Part shown: positions 1 through 6,300 of the stretch, piece after piece
How the letters are laid out: every line of letters begins with the position of its first letter
Position numbering within the stretch: the stretch's first letter is position 1
Source: Desulfuromonas sp. SDB
Lineage (GTDB): Bacteria; SDB-A
DNA: 16,567 nt
Assembly (NCBI GenBank): GCA_001412365.1
Contig: LKUE01000006.1
Location: 1-16,567, forward strand
Direction of reading: 5' to 3'
Program-made: the position numbers and the translations under genes
The notes under the pieces: model-generated
Database searches by the model: none
The model's input: only the letters and a program-made list of their open reading frames with translations
What the model was told of the DNA's origin: nothing

Positions 1-62
1 ATGTAGGCAATTTTTTTCTTTCCCACAAAATCAAAATGAGTATTTTTAAATATTCTTAACAT
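1..62 (-). CDS. secF: SecF, protein-export membrane protein (N-terminal fragment, cut by window edge)
   Basis: Only the first 20 codons are present. The reverse strand has an AAGGAGA Shine-Dalgarno site at about 69-75, six bases before an ATG at 60-62, and then reads MLRIFKNTHFDFVGKKKIAY. The NTHFDFVGKKK stretch just before the first membrane helix is what SecF N-termini look like, and the gene lies 14 bases downstream of the secD stop, the usual secD-secF order. SecF pairs with SecD to use the proton gradient to help pull proteins out of the SecYEG channel on the periplasmic side. The call rests on 20 residues plus the gene order. The rest of the gene lies outside the window. Confidence 0.85.
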   Translation of the reverse strand, partial: MLRIFKNTHFDFVGKKKIAY

Positions 63-76
63 TTTTTATCTCCTTA

Positions 77-1597
77 CTAAATACTCAATTTCTCGGTATT
101 AGGTTTGGCTAAGATAGAATCGAAGAATACTCTGCTTACAAATATCGCGGTGAACATATTAACTACCAAGCCCACACTTAAAGTAACTGCAAATCCCCGG
201 ATGGGACCTGTCCCAAACCACCACAGAATTAATGCTGCCAGTAAAGTAGTAATGTTTGCATCTAAAATGGTGACAAAGGCTTTGGAAAAACCTAAGTCCA
301 CTGCTTTTTTAGGAGTCTTATTTTGATCCAGCTCTTCTCTAATTCTCTCAAAAATTAACACATTGGCGTCAACCCCTGCACCAATAACCAAAACCAGTCC
401 AGCCATTCCGGGCAGGGTCAGAGTAAGATTAAAACCAGATAAGATAGCTAATAGAAAAACCATATTCAGAACCAGGGCAATATCCGCTACAATTCCACTA
501 GCCCGGTAATAAATTAACATAAACAGTAAAATTACCGCCCCTGCTATCAGCATGCTTCTCACCCCTCCCTTCACTGAATCCGCTCCTAAGCTGGGACCCA
601 CTACAAAACTCTCTTCAATGTCTGCCCGTGCCGGCATCCTTCCTGCCTGGAGAACTGAAGCTAATGCCTTGGCATCTTCCAAGGTCCCCTTGCCCAGAGT
701 TATGGTGGAACGCCCATTTAGGATGGGACCTTCTACAGAGGGAGCGGAGTATATTTCATTGTCCATCACAATGGCAATTCTTTCCCCCACATTTTCAGAA
801 GTAATTCTTGCCCAATCCGATCTGGCACTTCCTCCAATTTCCATATCCACCCTGGGTTCAGAAGGATTATTGCTGGTTCCCAAACCAGCTTGGGCGGAGG
901 ATATTGCCCCTCCTGGAATTTCAGGGATTGCACTAACCAGAAGCAATTCCCGGTAATTTGAAATTCCGTAATCTTCTCCATCCATTTCCCTGGTCCATAA
1001 CAAAACTGAACCGGATGCGGAATCGGCAATCCCTCTTTCCCTGGCTTCCATAACCAAAGAATCCAGATATTTCCAGTCATCTGCTTCGCAGACGATCATT
1101 GAGCCACCCGGAAATGTTTTAAGCAGGGCGGAGAACCTGCCGTTAAATTCTTGATCTATTTCCGAAATAACATCTCTCAATCTGGTGATATTTTTAACCA
1201 CTCTGAATTCTAAAACCGCAGTTGTTCCAATTAGTTTCCGGGCTATACTGGGATCCATTTCCCCGGGGAGTTCAACCACCACATAATTATTTCCCTGAAC
1301 TTCAATTACGGGCTCACTTATCCCGTATTTGTCCACCCTGGATTGAAGTATTTCCACTACCTGGTGAACCATTTCCGGTCCGCCTTTGCCAGTGGTGTCA
1401 ACTACCAGAAGAAAATGTGAACCACCTTCTAAATCCAAGCCCAGATGAATAGCTTTTTTTCTTAAAATCATATTCTCCGGAGAATATCTCTGTTCTCTTT
1501 CCAAGCTGTAATATCTCCAAGTAAAGGAAAGTTGCCATAAAGATATCCCCAGAACTGCTATAATTAAAACTATTTTCCAGATGATACTTTTTTTCAT
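77..1597 (-). CDS. secD: SecD, Sec translocase accessory membrane subunit
   Basis: SecD assists the late stage of Sec export from the periplasmic face of the inner membrane, with SecF. The 506-residue protein has an N-terminal helix (about 6-24) and the family motif GLDLEGG (about 53-59). A large periplasmic domain includes the DNEIYSAP stretch. A block of membrane helices follows from about residue 345, carrying the SecD signature GAGVDANVLIFERIREEL near 400-420. The length is normal for a stand-alone SecD, so this is not a SecDF fusion. An in-frame GTG at 1613-1615 would add six residues, but it lies in the ribosome-binding region (GGGAGG at 1608-1613), so ATG at 1595-1597 is the better start. 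No yajC precedes it; it appears to be the first gene of its operon. Confidence 0.96.
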   Translation of the reverse strand: MKKSIIWKIVLIIAVLGISLWQLSFTWRYYSLEREQRYSPENMILRKKAIHLGLDLEGGSHFLLVVDTTGKGGPEMVHQVVEILQSRVDKYGISEPVIEVQGNNYVVVELPGEMDPSIARKLIGTTAVLEFRVVKNITRLRDVISEIDQEFNGRFSALLKTFPGGSMIVCEADDWKYLDSLVMEARERGIADSASGSVLLWTREMDGEDYGISNYRELLLVSAIPEIPGGAISSAQAGLGTSNNPSEPRVDMEIGGSARSDWARITSENVGERIAIVMDNEIYSAPSVEGPILNGRSTITLGKGTLEDAKALASVLQAGRMPARADIEESFVVGPSLGADSVKGGVRSMLIAGAVILLFMLIYYRASGIVADIALVLNMVFLLAILSGFNLTLTLPGMAGLVLVIGAGVDANVLIFERIREELDQNKTPKKAVDLGFSKAFVTILDANITTLLAALILWWFGTGPIRGFAVTLSVGLVVNMFTAIFVSRVFFDSILAKPNTEKLSI

Positions 1598-1607
1598 ACT
1601 ATGGGGA

Positions 1608-1613
1608 CCTCCC
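1608..1613 (-). promoter_or_regulatory. Shine-Dalgarno site that decides the secD start
   Basis: The reverse strand reads GGGAGG here, ten bases before ATG at 1595-1597. The alternative GTG start at 1613-1615 touches this element, so it is unlikely to be used. The site also sits in a small potential hairpin (TGGG pairing with CCCA across a 5-base loop, 1602-1614), which might lower access to it. Confidence 0.7.
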
Positions 1614-1659
1614 ACTTATAAATTATGTTAATAATGGACTTAAATAATCAGAATTGGTT

Positions 1660-1687
1660 ATTCTAACACTTTAATTAATACTGTCAA
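1660..1687 (-). promoter_or_regulatory. Sigma70-type promoter for secD-secF
   Basis: Read on the minus strand there is an exact TTGACA (-35, 1682-1687), a 16-base spacer and TAGAAT (-10, 1660-1665), differing from TATAAT at one position. Transcription would begin near 1653 and leave a leader of about 55 bases before secD. This is by far the best promoter match in the window. Confidence 0.75.
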
Positions 1688-1709
1688 TAAAAAAACATCT
1701 TCAGGGACT

Positions 1710-1734
1710 AAATTTATCAACTAAAATTTATCAA
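1710..1734. repeat. Pair of 11-base direct repeats in the divergent intergenic region
   Basis: The sequence AAATTTATCAA occurs exactly twice, at 1710-1720 and 1724-1734, so the starts are 14 bases apart. The pair lies just upstream of the secD -35 box and could be a regulator site. It is in very AT-rich DNA, where chance repeats are common, so the functional reading is weak. Confidence 0.4.
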
Positions 1735-1794
1735 TTAATCTAAAAATTATTGTTTTTATGTAAAATAACTAAATTTTCACCCTTGATATTTAGG

Positions 1795-1823
1795 TTGACT
1801 TGAATAATTAACCAGAGTATATG
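1795..1823 (+). promoter_or_regulatory. Possible promoter for the small membrane protein / polyferredoxin group
   Basis: TTGACT (1795-1800), a 17-base spacer and TATATG (1818-1823) resemble a sigma70 promoter pointing toward the ATG at 1841. It would leave a leader of only about ten bases and no clear Shine-Dalgarno site is visible, so translation might be nearly leaderless. The region is AT-rich and the call is tentative. Confidence 0.4.
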
Positions 1824-1840
1824 TTAATTTCTTAAATAAA

Positions 1841-2035
1841 ATGAAAGTAATTGATCTTTTTCTAGGAATATTAATTGTTGTTGTCGGAATAGTTCTGAAA
1901 ATCTATTCTAATTTTTCCGGCAATCGCTTTGTGATAAGAGGAACGTCAATTGACGCTTCTCCGGTTGTAATTATTGTGGGGGTAGTGGTAATCCTCATAT
2001 TTTCAGCAGTTAAGTTAAAAAACCGGTTTAAATAG
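1841..2035 (+). CDS. Small two-helix membrane protein, unknown function
   Basis: I do not recognise a family. The 64-residue product has two clear hydrophobic segments, about residues 5-21 (LFLGILIVVVGIVLKI) and 41-57 (SPVVIIVGVVVILIFSAV), joined by a short polar loop and ending in a basic tail (KLKNRFK). The basic tail suggests a cytoplasmic C-terminus by the positive-inside rule, which would also put the N-terminus inside. No ribosome-binding site is evident before the ATG. The next gene starts eight bases after the stop, and a candidate promoter lies just upstream, so it is probably the first gene of a short operon with the two genes that follow. Confidence 0.6.
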   Translation: MKVIDLFLGILIVVVGIVLKIYSNFSGNRFVIRGTSIDASPVVIIVGVVVILIFSAVKLKNRFK

Positions 2036-2043
2036 TAAATTTT

Positions 2044-2358
2044 ATGGATAGAATATTTTACTCTTTACTCTCAGTACCGATTTTAATTACCAAGTCACTA
2101 GTGCCCTATTCTTCCCTGGGGGCAATAATTATTCCAGTGGTCGGAGTTCTTATTATAACCATAATTCTCAGCTTTATCCTTACTCCCTATCGAAAATATT
2201 TTAAACTGCTTATTTTTATTTATTTCCTGTTTGTTTCAGTATTGCTTATTTACCAGGGTATAAAACCAAGACCTCCTGAAGATATCATCAGCAGTGATTT
2301 ACGGGAAAATCGAAATTATGCAATTACTATCTGTTTATCTTGCATAGGAATTGAATAA
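2044..2358 (+). CDS. Small membrane protein with C-terminal Cys-X-X-Cys tail, coupled to the polyferredoxin gene
   Basis: This 104-residue protein matches no family I can name. It has a hydrophobic stretch at about 25-48 and another at about 54-72, separated by the basic loop TPYRKYFK. The last residues are ICLSCIGIE, so a CLSC cysteine pair sits at the extreme C-terminus. If the basic loop is cytoplasmic, both ends face the periplasm. The stop TAA shares its last base with the ATG of the next gene (TAATG at 2356-2360), strong evidence of translational coupling to the iron-sulfur membrane protein. A role in assembling, shuttling electrons to, or binding metal for that partner is inference only. 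It could also be an N-terminally divergent subunit of a larger redox complex. Confidence 0.75.
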   Translation: MDRIFYSLLSVPILITKSLVPYSSLGAIIIPVVGVLIITIILSFILTPYRKYFKLLIFIYFLFVSVLLIYQGIKPRPPEDIISSDLRENRNYAITICLSCIGIE

Positions 2359-3257
2359 TGAAGAAAATTATCAACAAATTGGTTTACTTACGACCTCTGT
2401 TCGGGTTGGCTGGATTTATAATCTTCAACAGTTATTTTATCGGATTTTTAAAAGGAATATATACCGGAAATAACAAAAGATTCTGTGCTCCTTTTATCAA
2501 CTGCCACAGCTGCCCTTCTGCAACTTTCGCCTGTCCTGCCGGTTTAATCCAGCATTATCTAAGTTATCATCATTTGTTTAAAATATGGTTAATTCCCAAA
2601 TTTGTTATAGGAACCCTTGTATTAATTGCCCTGATTGCAGGAAAAGCAATTTGCGGATGGATTTGTCCGTTTGGAACCATCCAAACCCTTTTGTACCGTT
2701 TGAAATCAGTGAAAATACCCCTTTCTCCCAAATTACATTTTATAAAATATGTGGTATTCATCGGACTGGTAATTTACTTGCCGGTATTACTGGGAGCACC
2801 CTGGTTTTGTAAGCTTTGTCCGGTAGGTTCACTGGAAGCGGGAGTACCGTTGATATCCTTCGGCACCGGATCTGTTCAACTAAGAGAAATTGCAGGGAAC
2901 CTGTTTTCCATTAAATTAGCTTTCCTTTCCCTGTTCCTGCTATGGTCAGTATTCAGCAAACGTCCCTTCTGCCGTCTTTTTTGTCCCATCGGCACAATTT
3001 ATTCCCTGTTCAACAAGTTCAGTTTGCTTGAAGTTAAGGTTGATGATGATAAATGCATTCACTGCGGTAAATGTAAAAAACTATGTCCCATTGAAAATGA
3101 AGCTCCCCTTGCCGCCCGTTCAGTGGACTGCTTTCTTTGTGGGGAATGTGTAAGAATCTGTCCTACCGATGCAGTTAAATACGGATTTCGTTATTCCGAT
3201 CTGATAATTCCCCGGTCTCTTAAACCCAATGATAAACAAAAACCGAACAAAGCATAA
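2358..3257 (+). CDS. NapH/CcoG-like membrane polyferredoxin (4Fe-4S binding protein)
   Basis: This 299-residue inner-membrane protein belongs to the broad NapH/CcoG/PceC group of polyferredoxins, which pass electrons between quinols, periplasmic acceptors and cytoplasmic iron-sulfur sites. An N-terminal helix (about 12-33) is followed by a cysteine cluster at C43, C49, C52 and C59 within NCHSCPSATFACPAG, predicted to be periplasmic. Membrane segments follow with CGWICPFG (C99, C103), CKLCPVGS (C151, C154) and CRLFCPIG (C205, C209). Two ferredoxin-type 4Fe-4S motifs end the protein: C233/C236/C239/C243 and C258/C261/C264/C268. No NapG, NapA or cytochrome gene is adjacent, so nitrate reduction is not supported and the electron acceptor is unknown. 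The start overlaps the preceding stop by one base, with AGGA eight bases ahead of the ATG. Confidence 0.88.
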   Translation: MKKIINKLVYLRPLFGLAGFIIFNSYFIGFLKGIYTGNNKRFCAPFINCHSCPSATFACPAGLIQHYLSYHHLFKIWLIPKFVIGTLVLIALIAGKAICGWICPFGTIQTLLYRLKSVKIPLSPKLHFIKYVVFIGLVIYLPVLLGAPWFCKLCPVGSLEAGVPLISFGTGSVQLREIAGNLFSIKLAFLSLFLLWSVFSKRPFCRLFCPIGTIYSLFNKFSLLEVKVDDDKCIHCGKCKKLCPIENEAPLAARSVDCFLCGECVRICPTDAVKYGFRYSDLIIPRSLKPNDKQKPNKA

Positions 3258-3358
3258 AATAACTCAAGGGGTTTGATATTAGAAGATTTTTAAATAAATA
3301 TTATTTTTTCAGAAGATTTCCCCGGAAGCTTTCATCAGAATATCATCCTGACAAAATA

Positions 3359-6300
3359 GTGACAGGAATTATTCTCCTATTGATTTCGCTATCCCTGCTG
3401 TTCTCCCAAACCAATGATTCACTGACCATTAATACCATTACCCGAAGCATGTATTTCTATGTACGGAGTAATATGTCCCGGATAACCAGGGAAAAGGTGC
3501 TTATTCCGGAAAGAGGGGTGCTGGTGGAGGAGTTGTACTACGACAGCATATTTTTGGGGATTGATTCAGTGATTACCGTGCCTGATTACCAGGAATATAC
3601 CTATACCACCACTCTGAAAAACAAGCTGGCTCAGTACACCACTGCCTTTCTCCAGCAGCAGGCGGCAATAGCTAATCAGGGTTTAATTCCGGACATCGAA
3701 CTTCCCATCCGCCTTCCCACCGCCCTTGCCGGCATAATCGGTCAGGGAGGGAATCTGAGAATAAACGGAAGACAGAGAATTGAATTTGGGGGGAGCCAGT
3801 CCACTGATCTCAATGCAGTGCAGACTGAATACACCCAGAACGATTTTCTACCCGAACTAAAGATGGAGCAGCAGCTCCAGGTAAATCTCCAGGGGACTAT
3901 CGGGCAGAAAATCAGCGTATTCGTTGATCACAACAGCGAAGCCCAGTCCGAGTTGAGAAATCAAATCCGGCTGCAGTACAAGGGCTATGAAGATGAAGTA
4001 ATTCATCTGGTGGAAATGGGGCATACTCAGCTTTCCCTGCCCGGAACCGAGTTAATCGGCATGCCTGCCATTCAGATGGGATTATTCGGAATAAAATCGG
4101 AGATGCAGTTTGCCGGTCTCAATGTAATTGCCATTGCCACTAAAGAAGAGGGAAAATCGGAAAGCAGAACCTTTGTGGGGCAAGCCACCGAGGACTCGGT
4201 GGTGTTATGGGACACTGATTACATCCGCAGGCAGTACTTCTGGCTGGGACAGTACGGATCGGATAGTGGAAATGTAAATTACTACGATACAATTTTAGGA
4301 ATAAAAGTTTGGGTTGACGACAACAACGCCGCCAACAACAACCAGACCGGTGCGCTTTACGGATACCTGCACTTCTACACCCAATCCGATTCCGCGCTGG
4401 GAGACTCGGTGGGTTGGTTTGATTTCAAGGAATTAAATGAATTTTACTCTTTCGACTATAAAAATAACATTCTGGAACTTAACTACCAGCTTACCTCCAG
4501 TTATAAATTGGGAGTGTGTTACATCGTGGGAAGAAGAAATATGGAAAACGGTCCCATAGTGCAGACCGATACCATCGGTACCTGGAAAAGCACTTACAAT
4601 CAGGGAGATACTGTTGAGTTGAAAGTTATCAACCCTCAGGTGGAAAGGACTTATTATCCCACCTGGGACTTGCAGCTGAGAAACCGCTACTCTCTGCAGT
4701 CCTCCGCCATTGTCCCCGGATCATTTTCCATGAAGATATACAAGCACATCACCGGTTCCGGAGAAGACCAGGAAACTCAGGGAGATCAAACTTATATTCA
4801 TCTGCTGGGTCTTGACCAGAATGATGACGGGATTATTGACCAGGGAGAAGGATATATCAATTATGAAAAGGGATATTTGGAATTTCCCAATTTATTTCCG
4901 TTCAGTGATACGGTATTAGATGATCCTGATTCCATAATTTATGACACCACCGCTACCGATGTGGGCAGAAAGTACAAGCTGGTGATGAAGTACAAAGGGA
5001 TCCGCTCTGTATTTTCCCTGGGAGCATTAAATATCTTAGAAGGATCGGAAGTGGTGACCGTAAATGGGGAGAGAATGGTACGTAATGTGGACTACACCAT
5101 TGACTACGACATCGGAGTGGTCACCTTCATCACCGATAAGGTAAATGACCCTAATGCGGTGGTGAACATTGACTTCCAGTACGCCCCCTTCATCAGCTTA
5201 GCGGACAAATCCCTGCTGGGGGTGAGAATGGACTACCAGATTTCCCCTGCCCTCAGTATCGGGGGCACCGCGATGTACCGCAGCATCAGCACCAAGGAAG
5301 ATCATCCCCACCTGGGGGATGAACCGAGAAATATCACCATGGCTACGGTGGATATGAATCTTTCCTTCCGTCCTGAATTCATGACCAAAGCGGTGGACAT
5401 CCTGCCCCTCATTGACGCTTCCGCCCCTTCTCTGCTCACCATCCGGGGAGCATTGGCTACTTCCCGCCCCAACCCCAACACCAAGGGCTTTGTCTATCTA
5501 GATGATATGGAAGGGAATAAAATGACCATCAATCTGGGAGTCAACCGGACTAACTGGCATTTCGGAAGTATTCCTGATTCCCTGAACCGCCCTGAACTGC
5601 CGGATATCAGCGACACTACTTATTTAGGACAGATATACTGGTACAGCCCCAATGACTGGTGGACCAAGGGAGATCTAAATCCCGATCTCCCCAGCACGGA
5701 AAGGGACGATAATATCCAGGTGATGAGTGTGGTCATGGAGCAGCTGGACAGCGGAGCTGCCACCTTTGTCAGTCTTCAGCAGTGTCTTTCCAATACCGGC
5801 ATGGACCTGTCTGAATTCAGGTTTCTGGAAGTTTGGGTGTACGGAGATCAGGGTAATGTGCATATAGATTTAGGTTACAACATTCCTGAAGATATTTATC
5901 GCCGGACTGGTGTAAACAACTCCATCGGTGGCAGAATAGACACTTTAGACACCGAAGATTTAAACCGCAATGGAATTTTGGAAACCGACGAAGACCGGGG
6001 GTTGGATAATGTATGGGGTGAAGATGCGCTTCAGGTAGCTGGTGATGAGTGGAATGACGACTATCCCGGTAATGTTCAGCCTTCCACCTACCGGCAGCTT
6101 AAAGGAACCGAGGGAAATGACCGCCTGGATACCGAAGATCTGAACAACGACGGCATCTTAAATGTAAGTAAAGATTACGTGGAGTATTCATTTTCAGTGG
6201 GGGGCAACGAGTTTCTGGAAATTGACCGGGGCAACGGATGGAGATTGTATAAAATCCCCCTGCACGACAGTTTATCCAGCACCTACATTGGTTCACCGGA

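Noticed and set aside
105-956. Plus-strand open frames at 105-326 and 552-956
   Set aside because: They are antisense to the well-supported secD gene and have no recognisable domains.
2358-3257. Assignment as NapH of a nitrate reductase
   Set aside because: The cysteine layout fits the wider family only; no napA, napG or cytochrome gene is present.
3281-3319. Repeated AGAAGATTT at 3281 and 3311 upstream of sprA as an operator
   Set aside because: Only nine bases in AT-rich DNA, with no convincing promoter next to it.
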